Origin: Aspidapion aeneum
Lineage: Eukaryota > Arthropoda > Insecta > Coleoptera > Brentidae
Direction of reading: 5' to 3'
DNA length: 64,000 nucleotides
NCBI GenBank assembly: GCA_963576565.1
Contig: OY755045.1
Location: 38,460,667-38,524,666, forward strand
The notes under the pieces are model-generated. The model was given only the letters and a program-made list of their open reading frames with translations, did not search any database and had not been told where the DNA came from. Shown here one piece after another: positions 56,101 through 63,350 of this stretch; position 1 is the first letter of the stretch, and the number at the start of each line of letters is the position of its first letter. The position numbers were made by a program, and so were the translations under genes.

Positions 56101-56802
56101 TTAGCGAAGCACCCTCAAAAACAGTCAAAAATAAGAGCGACAAAATTAATTTTTCCACAACTAATTCACGACTAATTAGCGGCAAATTATCCACCATATT
56201 CGATTTTGATAAAAGCCATTTTTACGAGGGTGCTTCGCTAACTTCATATGAAGTTAGCGAAGCACCCAAAAAAAGGGTAAAAAATAAGAGCGACAAAATT
56301 AATTTTTCCACAACTAATTCACGACTAATTAACGGCAAATTATCCACCTAGTCACGATTCGATCTGCGATGGGTGCTTCGCTAACTTCATGCTCATGTAT
56401 AATTTAGACTATACTGTTTTACTCCAGCTGTATATGCAAAATTTAAAAGACAACCAGTATAGATATTAGAGCTTCATGATCTTAAACTTTTCTAAGCATT
56501 CCAGTGTCAATTTAAGAAAAAAAAAACAGATTCACAAATTTTTAATCACTTTTTAAATAAACTAGCGTCATCTTACCTTTATGGCCTGACAAGCGACCTT
56601 AATATTGTCTTGGCCCCCACTATCAATCAGTTTTTTGAGCGCGTCCACCAAGAGGGAGCCGTACAGCGAAGAATGTGGCAACTGCGTGTACAGTTCGGCG
56701 ATAAACAGTAACAGGCTTTGCTGATTAGGACTTTCCCTTAACTCCTTTTGACATCTGAGATGGAGTTCTGCGCGAAAGGAGGCGCATTTTTGTTCAACAT
56801 AC
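38026..56802 (-). CDS. PAIP1: PAIP1 homologue (poly(A)-binding protein-interacting protein 1), 3' part, four exons
   Basis: Complement join of 56577-56802, 43515-43684, 40145-40279 and 38026-38134. All junctions are GT-AG and in phase (enter 2, then 0, 2, 2), giving about 213 codons to the TAA. The N-terminal exon encodes the end of a MIF4G domain (SFRAELHLRCQKELRES, LLLFIAELYTQL, LVDALKKLID, VACQAIK). The next continues LTGYSLE...LMNSVINLRESNWGR, closely like vertebrate PAIP1 (..KLLKLTGSVLED.. LVELRSSNWGR). The C-terminus (MDEEIQAAFEEFV) matches the PAIP1 MDPEIEEAYEKF tail. PAIP1 acts in the cytoplasm, binding PABP, eIF4A and eIF3 to stimulate translation (family knowledge). The 12.9-kb intron is packed with LINEs and a satellite. 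5' exons lie beyond the window. Confidence 0.88.
38390..39110. repeat. Degenerate tandem repeat, about 130-165 bp, 4-5 copies, in PAIP1 intron
   Basis: The block TATCCTAAAATTCGCTAAAT / CCGAATCTCCACTCATAGTG / GGCCCCACTATACTGCAACT / CGGTGCTTTTGTT recurs at about 38425, 38590, 38690, 38830 and 39000. Unit length varies by deletions. Confidence 0.8.
39419..40023. mobile_element. MITE, about 605 bp (GGTCTACACATAACGTTTTGC ends)
   Basis: GGTCTACACATAACGTTTTG at the left pairs with AAAATGTTATGTCTAGACC at the right. Subterminal AAAACG/CGTTTT and CAGGCAAAAC motifs are repeated inside. It is non-coding, within a PAIP1 intron. Confidence 0.7.
40145..40279 (-). CDS. PAIP1: PAIP1 exon: acidic linker
   Basis: The acceptor is TTTTTGTTAG|T and the donor ACAT|GTAAGT on the minus strand. 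It is 135 nt. It encodes EEPDYEDMVNSICYEGDGGE and NEEQEFLAAHIHQQY. Composition and phase fit the acidic linker of PAIP1; sequence conservation is lower than in the MIF4G exons. Confidence 0.85.
40403..40599. repeat. tRNA-like palindrome with two opposed B boxes
   Basis: Arms of about 88-91 bp (40403-40492 and 40509-40599) pair almost perfectly around a 16-bp spacer, AGTTCAGTGGTAGAAT. Each arm holds a tRNA 3' half: GATCCCGGGTTCGATCCCCG (T arm and B-box-like GGTTCGATCCC). The spacer looks like a tRNA D arm. Read on +, TTTGC-GTAGATA-GCAAG could be an anticodon arm (loop anticodon AGA), but the acceptor stem does not close, so this is not a working tRNA. A/T-rich outer arms (TCTTATTTTTCTTTCTTTAA) belong to the palindrome. 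Confidence 0.8.
40600..42286. other. PAIP1 intron, no gene seen
   Basis: Two related segments (about 40680-40960 and 41570-41720) are rich in AGAGAAGAAAATA/CTCTCTAGAG motifs and look like worn repeat pieces. A CA microsatellite lies near 41293. No coding domain was seen. Confidence 0.45.
42287..43233 (-). mobile_element. Internally deleted mariner element
   Basis: The ends are CGAGGTCTAGATATTAAATA and (inverted) CGAGATCTGGCTATTAAATA, continuing ACGAGACTG, with TA on both sides (42285-42286, 43234-43235). At 947 bp it is shorter than a full mariner (about 1.3 kb). The transposase on the - strand keeps the N-terminal helix-turn-helix part and the C-terminal part, but not the middle. Confidence 0.9.
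42344..43092 (-). pseudogene. Broken mariner transposase
   Basis: The N-terminal part (43092 to about 42830) reads NLKFLVKLKKTPMECYKLLE, SRARVFEWYKRFSEGRETTE and RPSRPVTVSTP. It then jumps directly to MLIVLFYINGIV, so roughly 130 codons including the first catalytic aspartate (GDESW block) are missing. A frameshift follows near 42690. The C-terminal part (42691-42344) reads WILHQDNAPAHNALSVKQYL, then YSPDLAPCDFFLFPKIKSAL and a final RGGEYIEEE. It is inactive by deletion and frameshift. Confidence 0.9.
43515..43684 (-). CDS. PAIP1: PAIP1 exon: end of MIF4G, ESNWGR motif
   Basis: The acceptor is TTTATTTTGCAG|TTA and the donor CCAAA|GTGAGT on the minus strand. It is 170 nt, phase 0 to 2. It encodes LTGYSLEQTSKTQLDEVFNM and VINLRESNWGRSANEPSP, the segment that defines PAIP1 among MIF4G proteins. 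Confidence 0.93.
43685..44250. other. PAIP1 intron, partial repeat pieces
   Basis: Contains a GAGGTCGAAACCGTTGTTAA end (44167) belonging to the family at 20718 and 30704, without a matching second end nearby. Confidence 0.4.
44260..44780 (+). pseudogene. Second mariner-type transposase relic
   Basis: Decayed coding on the + strand: SNEAPYESIVFRWYGEFKRR (about 44305), a stop, PGAPKTAV (44390), then WIPHLLTEEQREARVNWCQK (44521) and GDESWIYSYEPESK (44633), the block around the first catalytic aspartate. Stops and frameshifts break it. It is a different subfamily from the element at 42287. Confidence 0.8.
45252..45745. mobile_element. MITE, about 490 bp (GTCCGGCATAATGATCTCCC ends)
   Basis: GTCCGGCATAATGATCTCCC on the left pairs with GGGAGATCATTATGCCGGAT on the right. 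ACAGGG precedes the left end. No coding content. Confidence 0.8.
45746..47357. other. PAIP1 intron, no gene seen
   Basis: AT-rich unassigned DNA apart from the hairpin at 46727-46774. Confidence 0.4.
46727..46774. repeat. Perfect 20-bp-arm hairpin
   Basis: TAAGGTCACTCATCGTCAAG and CTTGACGATGAGTGACCTTA are exact inverse copies around an 8-bp spacer. A related single arm occurs at 29428. Confidence 0.85.
47358..47600 (-). repeat. Dispersed repeat with CTGAAGA...GAAAC core (hammerhead-like arrangement)
   Basis: On the - strand CTGAAGAT is followed by a 5-bp stem (GCCAT/ATGGC) closed by CCACTCGAG, then GAAACGTCGAG (47438-47472). This layout resembles the hammerhead core CUGANGA-stem II-GAAA carried by Penelope-like elements. 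One extra base separates CTGAAGA from the stem, so a working ribozyme is doubtful. Confidence 0.4.
47807..48180. repeat. GGGATCC-core repeat followed by about 40-bp minisatellite
   Basis: CACACCCTCTAGGATCCCGG (47807) is the same core motif as at 4199 (inverted) and 4405 in the foldback element. From about 47930 follows a degenerate tandem of roughly 40 bp (TTTTCGAACAATTTTCGGTT / AAAGAAAATG). The 100-codon - strand frame is a repeat artefact. Confidence 0.65.
48783..51331 (-). mobile_element. 5'-truncated RTE-like LINE, young insertion with 14-bp TSD
   Basis: Flanked by TAAAAGAAGAAGTT at 48769-48782 and 51332-51345. The 3' end (left side) carries a short ATATAT tail after CGTTGTGAAACCGATAAATA, the same end as the second copy at 60295-60320. 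The 5' end stops inside the endonuclease region, as expected from target-primed reverse transcription. It splits ORF1 of the jockey-like element exactly at a codon boundary. Confidence 0.92.
48802..51255 (-). CDS. RTE-like endonuclease/reverse transcriptase, 817 codons, N-terminally truncated
   Basis: It keeps the C-terminal endonuclease blocks (GDLNSRTGN near the start; GSDHYFLESK), a linker, and a complete reverse transcriptase: SGKSAGPGNIPAELIKYG, WKTSYISTIHKKGRKDICDN with YRGISVTSTLSRIYGKI, AGFRAGRSTSDHL, LYVDLQKAYDSI, QGCCISPTLFKIYL and the catalytic FADD at 49552-49563. The tail is GRRKRGRPRRSW, common in RTE-type LINEs. The frame is uninterrupted to the stop, so the insertion is recent, but it lacks the N-terminal half of the endonuclease and cannot move by itself. 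Clade assignment is from motif memory. Confidence 0.88.
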   Translation of the reverse strand: MGDLNSRTGNRVNDLTVGQYGENLVNDNGNRLITVCEQLNLKIQNGFFQHKEIHKYTWTKPSQNLKSVIDYLITKQKTKLKIQDVRTKRGSTCGSDHYFLESKILFPYQGRSLHQQHLDDTVIEEIDHCKYNLLSLEHDSVKNLYKKRLNEKLNTSSGETPDEEYECITLSIHQAAKEALGLVEETSKRRKPYWWDAEIEREIEEKRKLYHTYLSQKTDRSRQEYKIAQSKVRRMISDKKNHSWTQKCQKIDSYLGGRRSTESWKTIRSIKKETCRDIISPIPDKEWDEHFKKLLTEDRAEFKEDARDNIIRTMGSPVPLTFSEVKNVCTTLKSGKSAGPGNIPAELIKYGTEELFWRLRNLFQKYLNGTVVPTEWKTSYISTIHKKGRKDICDNYRGISVTSTLSRIYGKIIRNKVESEYKDMEAEEQAGFRAGRSTSDHLFCITQVIEKKMAYGQELHLLYVDLQKAYDSIPLNLLWKALENTNISVQLIKAIQELYRNSKAKVKIKAKLTKGFQVNKGLKQGCCISPTLFKIYLEQVLKVWKRKCQNMGIPLDETTLYTLCFADDQIVVAQDYDDLEYMTRKLIEEYNKWGLEVNLNKTEYMCIGGMKQDLILNTGQRIHSCDEYKYLGLKITADGTLDKAIKDRNVQGRKGITLLNGIIWDQSISKHNKKLIYNTIIKSIITYGSEVWPIKDRTEKMLSATEMDYWRRAAGKSKRERVTNQRIREIMTVGERTLVDDIRTKQLVWYGHVQRMNDERLPKHILQWKPTGRRKRGRPRRSWREGIDSEIRIRGLDDELWANRNEWRLGIGRRRTL
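52165..55027 (+). pseudogene. Jockey-like LINE ORF2 (endonuclease + reverse transcriptase), broken
   Basis: It overlaps the end of ORF1 by a few bases and has no clear ATG at its start. Endonuclease: YYQNVRGCNSK, ALTETWL, GGGVLLAIKNN, ILGDFNAP; the usual SDH motif is degraded (DNYHPPLRV). Reverse transcriptase: MTAGTDQIPSF, WKTARVTPIHKKGDKNDLHN, YRPISIL, HGFMEKRSCVTNLGF, VIYTDFQKAFDQID, SGVPQGS. About 17 bases are then lost near 54117 (the LGPLLF block), shifting frame; FADD is at 54177-54188. A second shift occurs in the A-run near 54322, and the rest runs to 55027. The element was once a complete LINE and is now inactive. Confidence 0.88.
55028..55440 (+). other. 3' UTR and simple tail of the jockey-like LINE
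   Basis: Non-coding sequence after ORF2 ending in a (TTTA)n-type run near 55418-55438. This looks like the LINE 3' tail and abuts the satellite that follows. Confidence 0.5.
55440..56395. repeat. 153-bp palindromic satellite, about 5 units
   Basis: Units share GAAGCACCCTCAAAAACGGT, AAAATAAGAGCGACAAAATT, ACAACTAATTCACGACTAAT and, in full units, TTCGATTTTGATAAAAGCCA. Full units are 153 bp apart (55799, 55952). The junction of units is a perfect palindrome around AACTTCATATGAAGTT, flanked by GGTGCTTCGCT/AGCGAAGCACC. The first block (55440-55540) is inverted. Because 153 is divisible by 3, long frames stay open on + (55377-56063, 56064-56351) and on - (55427-55756); these are repeat artefacts unless shown to be expressed. 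Confidence 0.85.
56577..56802 (-). CDS. PAIP1: PAIP1 exon: MIF4G domain, C-terminal part
   Basis: The acceptor (minus strand) is ATTACCTTTCAG|G and the donor ATAAAG|GTAAGA. It is 226 nt, entering in phase 2 and leaving in phase 0. It encodes YVEQKCASFRAELHLRCQKE and SLLLFIAELYTQLPHSSLYG, helices of the MIF4G repeat. Confidence 0.9.
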
Positions 56803-56923
56803 CTGAAAGGTAATAAAAAATTACTGACCATTAGTATGGTTAAGCATACCCGAAAGTTTACATACAGGAGGCCTCCAAGACATGGTATGTCAGCGCGCAT
56901 CAATATATATATTATTATATACA

Positions 56924-57060
56924 GGGTGTTAATAAATTACGTCACCAAACTTCGCAGGATTATTCTGAATGTTTTTCTAGATACAAATTGTTAAATTTTT
57001 AATTTTTTGTTGGTTTTTTTATAACTCGTGCTGTTTTTGAGATGTTTAGCTCAAATCAGG
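56924..57060. repeat. Fragment of an 'acagggtgtt' MITE
   Basis: ACAGGGTGTTAATAAATTAC starts an element whose interior (TTTTTATAACTCGTGCTGTT, TTTGAGAT) resembles the MITE at 15575. The second end is missing and RTE sequence follows, so it was probably cut by that insertion. Confidence 0.5.
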
Positions 57061-59001
57061 AACGAGTATTTAACTACAAGGCATACATTATTAAGCGATG
57101 CAAATGTAGCCGAGAATGACAATTTTCTTGAAGAAATACACAATGAAATATCAGCAGTAAGTACATCTAGAGAAATCGTCATGTTGAGAGAATTAAATAG
57201 TAGAACCGGTAACAGAGTTTATGATCTGACAGTTGGACAATCTGGAGAAAATGTTGTTAATGACAATGGAAACCGGCTAATTACAGTATGTGACCAATTA
57301 GACCTAAAAATCCAAAACGGTTTTTTTCAACATACAACAAGGAAATACACAAATATACCTGGACCAAACCCTCACAAAACCTGAAATCCGTCATTGATTA
57401 TCTTATCACTAAACAAAAGACAAAACTACAAATTCAAGATTTCAGAACACAGCGTGGATCAACATGCGGAAGTAATCACTATTTTCTGTAGTACAAAATT
57501 ATCTTTCATTATCAAAGCCGAAGCCTGCATCAACAACATCTTGATGATACAGTGATTGAAGAAATTGATCACTGTAAGTATAATCTACTAAGCCTAGAAC
57601 ATGACAGCATAAAAACCTTATACAAAAAGAGACTGAACGAAAAACTTAATACAAGTTCAGGTAAAACCCCAGATGAGGAATACGAATGTATTACATTAAG
57701 CATCCATCAAGCTGCAAAAAAAGCACTAGGATTAGTGGAAGAAACTTTTAAAAGAAGAAAACCATACTGGTGGGATGCTGAGATTGAAAGAGAAATAGAG
57801 GAAAAAAGGAAATTATATCACACCTACTTATCCCAAAAGCCAGATAGAAGCAGAGAAGAATACAAAATCGCGCAATCAAAGGTGAGAAAAATGATCAGTG
57901 ATAAGAAAAATCTTTCGTGGACGCAAAAGTGCCAGAAAATAGATTCTTACTTAGGAGGTAGGAGAAGTACCGAAAGCTATAAGATCGATTAAAAAAGAAA
58001 CATGCAGAGATATCATTTCACCAATACCAGAAAAAGAATGGGATGACTATTTTAAAAAACTTTTAACTGAAGATAGAGCAGAATTCAAGGCAGAAGTAAG
58101 AGACAATATAATTAGAACGATGGGTTCTCCAGTACCCCTCACAATCTCTGAGGTCAAAAACGTGTGCACAGCCTTAAAAAGCGGTAAATCTGCCGGACCC
58201 GGAAATATCCCAGCTGAACTTATTAAATATGGCAATGAAGAACTGTTTTGGAGATTACGAGATTATCTTTTCCAAAAATATTTAAATGGAACTATAGTAC
58301 CAACTGAGTGGAAAACGTCATATATATCCACAATACACAAAAAAGGAAGGAAAGATATATGTGACAATTATAGAGGTATATCTGTGACTAGTACGCTAAG
58401 CAGAATATACGGTAAAATAATAAGAAATAAAGTGGAGAGCGAATATAAAAACATGGAGGCAGAAGAACAAGTCGGTTTCAGGGCGGGTAGATCGACTTCA
58501 GATCATCTCTTTTGTATAACCCAAGTAATTGAAAAGAAAATGGCATACGGACAAGAGCTGCATCTGCTTTACGTCGATTTGCAGAAGGCATATGATAGTA
58601 TACCACTAAATCTACTTTGGAAAGCGTTGGAAAACACAAACATAAGCGTACAACTAATTAAGGCCATCAAAGAGTTATACCGCAATACTAAGGCAAAAGT
58701 TAAAATAAAAATAAAAGCAAAACTAACCAAAGGCTTTCAAGTAAATAAAGGTCTTAAACAAGGTTGCTGTATCTCGCCTACGCTCTTCAAGATATACTTG
58801 GAACAAGTCCTTAAAGTATGGAAGAGAAAATGCCAAAACATGGGAATTACGTTGGACGAAACCACCTTGTATACTTTATGTTTCGCCGATGATCAGATAA
58901 GTAGTGGCTCAGGATTATTACGACCTCGAATATATGACACGAAAACTAATAGAAGAGTACAATAAGTGGGGACTAGAGGTTAATCTCAATAAGACAGAGT
59001 A

Positions 59002-59243
59002 TAGTCTAAATTATACGCATTTGTAATGACGTCACCAGGTGAGAAAAAAACGCATGGCTTAGATATTTTTCCCAATCAATGTTTTTTAATTGACAGTGAC
59101 GGATACTTCACATAACCAATTACCTACCTATTTAAATCATAGACACTACTTTTTTAAAAAAGTTTATTGTCACCGCTGTTTATAATATACAAAACAAAGA
59201 TAAACAAAAATGACGTCATTACAAATGGGTATAATTTGAACTA
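59002..59243. mobile_element. TA-flanked MITE, 242 bp, inside RTE copy 2
   Basis: TAGTCTAAATTATACGCATT at the left and (inverted) TAGTTCAAATTATACCCATT at the right, both continuing TGTAATGACGTCA. Flanking TA is duplicated; RTE copy 1 has the empty site (GAGTATATGTGTATCGG in the LINE orientation). Confidence 0.82.
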
Positions 59244-59406
59244 TATATGTGTATCGGTGGAATGAAACAGGATCTAATCTTAAATACCGGGCAGCGAATT
59301 CAGTCCTGTGATGAGTATAAATACTTAGGTCTAAAAATTACAGCTGACGGAACACTAGACAAAGCTATAAAAGATTGAAACGTACAAGGAAGAAAAGCAA
59401 TAACTT

Positions 59407-59803
59407 GTGTGCATTTTGTGTCCTATTATAGAATCAGGTAGGTATTCGTGGGTAGAGGACAGACCAAAAAGAAACTAAGGTACCTTTGGCAACGTTTCGG
59501 ATTTAATTAATCCTTTTTCAAGCCTCAGATAGAAATGTTTCTTGGGTCCATAAGTACAGCGAACAGGGGTGAGTGTTGATCAAAGAACATTTTACTTTAA
59601 AATTTTATAAACAAAAAAATTTTTTTGTTTATAAAATTTTAAAGTAAAATGTTCTTTGATCAACACTCACCCCTGTTCGCTGTACTTATGGACCCAAGAA
59701 ACATTTCTATCTGAGGCTTGAAAAAGGATTAATTAAATCCGAAACGTTGCCAAAGGTACCTTAGTTTCTTTTTGGTCTGTCCTCTACCCACGAATACCTA
59801 CCC
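59407..59803. mobile_element. Perfect zero-spacer palindrome (2 x 183 bp) with 14-bp TSD
   Basis: AAAAGCAATAACTT flanks both sides (59393-59406 and 59804-59817); RTE copy 1 shows a single near-identical site (AAAAGGAATAACTT). Within, 59437-59802 is an exact palindrome centred between 59619 and 59620 (ACAAAAAAA|TTTTTTTGT). A 30-bp unpaired leader (59407-59436) precedes it. Each arm contains CGAAACGTTGCC and CTGAGGCTTGAAAAAGG motifs on opposite faces. No protein is encoded. The long duplication suggests retrotransposition; the head-to-head arms recall Penelope-like long terminal repeats, but this is inference. Confidence 0.85.
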
Positions 59804-60309
59804 AAAAGCAATAACTTTATTAAATGGAATAATTTGGGACCACAGTATATCAAAACATAACAAAAAGCTTATATATAACACCATTGTAAAAAGTATTATT
59901 ACATACGGCTCAGAAGTATGGCCAATCAAGGATAGAACAGCAAAAAATGCTTTCCGCTACGGAGATGGACTATTGGAGAAGAGCAGCATGGAAATCAAAA
60001 AGAGAAAAAGTTACAAATCAAAGAATAAGAGAAATTATGACAGTGGGTGAACATACTTTAGTGGATGATATAAGAACAAAACAACTGGTGTGGTAGGGAC
60101 ATGTACAAAGAATGAATGATGAAATACGACCTGAACAAATACTACAATGGAAACCAACTGGCCGAAGAAAACGAGGACAGCCAAGGAGAAGCTGGAGAGA
60201 AGGACTAGACAGTGAAATAAGAATAAGAGGTCTAGATGATGAATTATGGGCAAACAGAAACGAGTGGAGATTGGGTATCGGAAGACGTAGAACGTTGTGA
60301 AACCGATAA

Positions 60310-60361
<52 letters not shown>

Positions 60362-60569
60362 TCGAACCTCCCTAACTCGAACCTCTATAACTCGAACCTC
60401 TCTATAACTCGAACCTTTTAAGTGGTCCCTGCACTTTTTACATGTATTTTAACCTATGTAACTCGAGTTTCTATAACTCGAACTCTCCATAACTCGAACT
60501 GTTTTGGTCGTCCCTTCAGGTTCGAGTTATAGGGGTTCGACTGTATATATATGTATGTATATATATGTA

Positions 60570-60643
<74 letters not shown>

Positions 60644-60645
60644 TC
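60310..60645. repeat. TA microsatellites around a Tigger-type MITE
   Basis: (TA)n runs at about 60316-60358 and 60544-60640 surround the MITE at 60359-60543. The first is the expanded tail of the RTE copy. Confidence 0.85.
60359..60543. mobile_element. Tigger/pogo-type MITE, 185 bp
   Basis: The ends CAGTCGAACCTCC and GGGGTTCGACTG lie between TA dinucleotides. The interior repeats ATAACTCGAACCTCT/AGGTTCGAGTTAT, analogous to the GCGGACA repeats of the other two Tigger copies. It is non-coding. Confidence 0.82.
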
Positions 60646-61731
60646 CTTATATCATTATTGCTTCCATTTAAAACGCATCGTTATTGCGTCTCCAAGAAAA
60701 CGTCTGTTTTTTAAAGGTTTTAATAATATATATTTCAGTTTTTGAAATTTCTGGATTAGTCGTCTATTTTTCGTAATTTTTGGGCTAAAAATAGCAATAT
60801 ACGAAAAACTGTACAAACAAACATTATTGCTTCCAATTATTTGCCATTCAATGTTGCGTCCCTTGTATAATTTTTGACACTTTCTTATCATAATTGCGTC
60901 CACATCGTATAATTTTCGCTTAGCTTGGTATCATTGTTGCGTCAGCGCGTTTGCCAAATTTTATGTTAATAAGGAAACAAAGGAAATTGTGTGAGTCAAC
61001 GCAACGGCCAGATATTTATTACAAATCAGTTTTAGTTTTGTTAGTTCTAGAAATTCGAGCTACGTAGATTTCAATTCAATCAATTTTTGCTTTCAAATGT
61101 TTTAATTTAAAGCTATAATTTCAAATAACAACTAAGAATTCCAGGTTATAATCGACATTTTCGTTTCAAATGCTTAAGTATTATTTTAAAAATATTAATT
61201 TCCTTGTTTGATAAGCACCTTGTTGACAAATAATAAAATTATTACCTACCCTGTTGTTTCTTCTTCATCCCTCGTTTAATTTATCGATATTTTCTTGCCC
61301 GATATTGGATTCGTATATTGACAAAGGCTCAAAACACAGGTGTGACAAAATTGTTAAAACTTGCAGAGCTCCCATATCTTTTTTACATTTCCTTTTAATG
61401 GCTTAAATTAACAGTCAGCTAAACAAAGTTAATTATTTCTTTGGTCAATTTGTCTTTAGTTTACGAAATATGATTATTTTTCTTTGAACCTGTTTGAACC
61501 GAACCAAAGAACCGTGCCAATTTCTTATGGATCGTGGGCACCCGTTTAAATTCTTTAAATTTTAATATCGGTCTTGAATAAAAGTAGTTATACTACTTGG
61601 TGTGCAGTCAGGTGTGATGGCCTGCCCTCTTTTTATCCTAAGGCGCTTGTTTTCCTTAAGGAGTGGTTTCCATATGTACACTTGTTGACTACTTATGTAC
61701 ACATGTTGACTGAAAACTTCTTAATTCTGCA
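60646..61731. other. No gene seen
   Basis: AT-rich DNA in which TTATTGCTTCC and ATTGTTGCGTC-like phrases recur (60653, 60848, 60885, 60933), suggesting a worn short repeat. PAIP1 upstream exons were not found here. Confidence 0.4.
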
Positions 61732-61992
61732 TTATAAACGCAGCTTCAATAACTTCCATTCTCGCCAATGCGACTCCTTATGCAAAACTTTACTGTCAGG
61801 CCATTGAATCCTGTGATCATTTGGCCATGCATGATCCGGTAAACAGGATTTTTCAATATCTCCTAATTGGGTACTTTTTAAACGTTCATTTACTCTAACC
61901 TGAAGATGGCGTTTCGTTTCACCTACATATGATTTACCACACTCACACGGGAGTTGGTAAATACATTTCTTATTATTTGAGGGATTTTCTGG
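61732..61992 (-). pseudogene. Penelope-like element GIY-YIG endonuclease fragment
   Basis: 87 codons ending in TAA: KKCIYQLPCECGKSYVGETK, RHLQVRVNER, LPDHAWPNDHRIQWPD, then KVLHKESHWREWKLLKLR. This is the GIY-YIG nuclease fold as found at the C-terminus of Penelope-like retroelement proteins (Y-x-L-P-C-x-C-G-K-x-Y-x-G-E-T and downstream H...W). The rest of the polymerase was not found upstream, so it is a fragment. Confidence 0.85.
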
Positions 61993-62540
61993 TTGTGTTT
62001 TAATTACAAAACTTTTAATCGCAGTGCCTACCCAAAATTTTGGATATTATTATTACATAAAAATATTCCTTAATGCTATTTATTGTTTGTATATTATTTA
62101 TTATTTTTATTATTTAACAACTAAAAACCAAAAATAATGACAATCCTGGTCCCGCCGCACGGCCCGCACCTCTCAACTAAAGTGCGCTTCGAAAAAAACA
62201 CGGTGTAGACGATGTAGACGTATTAAAAATTGTATTCTAAAATCACTGCTATAGAGTACAGTTCAACGCAAAAGCGCGACAATTTGGCGGGGGAGAGAGC
62301 GAGTGGAAAAGACATTCGGCTATTTGTCTACTGTAGTCGGCCAGCTAGATAGTGCGTGCATTTCGCATATAATTAATTTATATCGAAGCGCAATATTTTG
62401 CTGAGCGTGTATACTCGACTCTGCGTGTATATTTTGTTTTGATTTAAATCGACGTCTTTTTTTTATTACAAGCTTTTATTTAGCTTCAGATGTTCTGTCT
62501 AACTATCTAACTATCTATCAAATCTTGTGAAGCGTTTTTG
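61993..62540. other. No gene seen
   Basis: AT-rich with a GC-richer patch near 62140-62300. No conserved domain or element end recognised. Confidence 0.4.
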
Positions 62541-62870
62541 ACACACTTCCCATTATTCGATTTGGATGAAATTTGGTACACACATAGTGGTCCCAAGACA
62601 ATACAACATTAAGAAAAAAATATCCTCCCACCCCTACCCCCACCCCTTCTATAGAAAAATGTGTTTTTGACACACTTCCCGTTATCCGATTTGGATAAAA
62701 TTTGGTATACACATAGTGGTCCGACGATAATACAACAATAAGAAAAAAATATCCTCCCACCCCTACCTCCACCCCCTTCCATAGAAAAATTTGTTTTTGA
62801 CACAGTTCCCGTTATCCGATTTGGATGAAATTTGGTATACATATAGTGATCCGACGACAATACAATATTA
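62541..62870. repeat. Tandem repeat, about 130 bp, three copies
   Basis: ATCCGATTTGGATGAAATTT, GGTATACACATAGTGGTCCG and ATATCCTCCCACCCCTACC recur with starts at about 62544, 62673 and 62803. The - strand frames of 83-84 codons are repeat artefacts. Confidence 0.88.
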
Positions 62871-62874
62871 AAAA

Positions 62875-63350
62875 AAATAAATTGGTAAATTTTTTTTTAA
62901 TTCACAAGCTTTTATAAAATGCACTAAAAATTAAAAACATTCTAATATCTTCATAATAATAAAAGCGATGGCCGCAAATCAAAGCATAATTTAATCTAAA
63001 TGTGTGATCTAAACACTTCAAGAATATTCAACAAAGCAGGTCATCAAAAATATGTTTGATGTGCCGCAATGTTATGCCATTGCCATACCTATGTCAGAGA
63101 AATGCTGGGGTATCTTGGTTCGGGTTGGGTGGGTTTGGTACCTCTGCATTTTTCTGCTAGATTGATTCTTGCAAATAGTGATATTTAATTGATACGGATA
63201 TCTTATCGTGCTAACATCGTCAAAATTTCCATCAGTCGGCCATCGCTTTTATTATTATGATAATATTAGAATGTTAGAAAATTATTTTTTAATTTTTAGT
63301 GTATTTTATAAAAGCTTGTGACTTAAAAAAAATTTTGCCAATTTATTTTG
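62875..63350. mobile_element. Foldback MITE, about 475 bp with about 100-bp arms
   Basis: CACAAGCTTTTATAAAATGC..ACTAAAAATTAAAAA and ATAATAATAAAAGCGATGGCC on the left are mirrored by GGCCATCGCTTTTATTATTA and GTGTATTTTATAAAAGCTTGTG on the right. Confidence 0.8.

Larger units (their letters stand above)
57061..60356 (+). mobile_element. RTE-like LINE, second copy, decayed and carrying two insertions
   Basis: Homologous to the inverted copy at 48783-51331, with the same 3' end (CGTTGTGAAACCGATAAATA then TA repeats). It is more decayed: frames at 57117-57384, 57552-57992, 58120-58965 (with YVDLQKAYDSI, QGCCISPTLF and FADD at 58882-58893) and 60112-60300 (GRRKRGQPRRSW) are separated by frameshifts and stops. 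Inserted DNA occupies 59002-59243 and 59407-59803. Confidence 0.88.

Noticed and set aside
62518..62860. 83-84-codon - strand frames
   Set aside because: Generated by three copies of a 130-bp tandem repeat.
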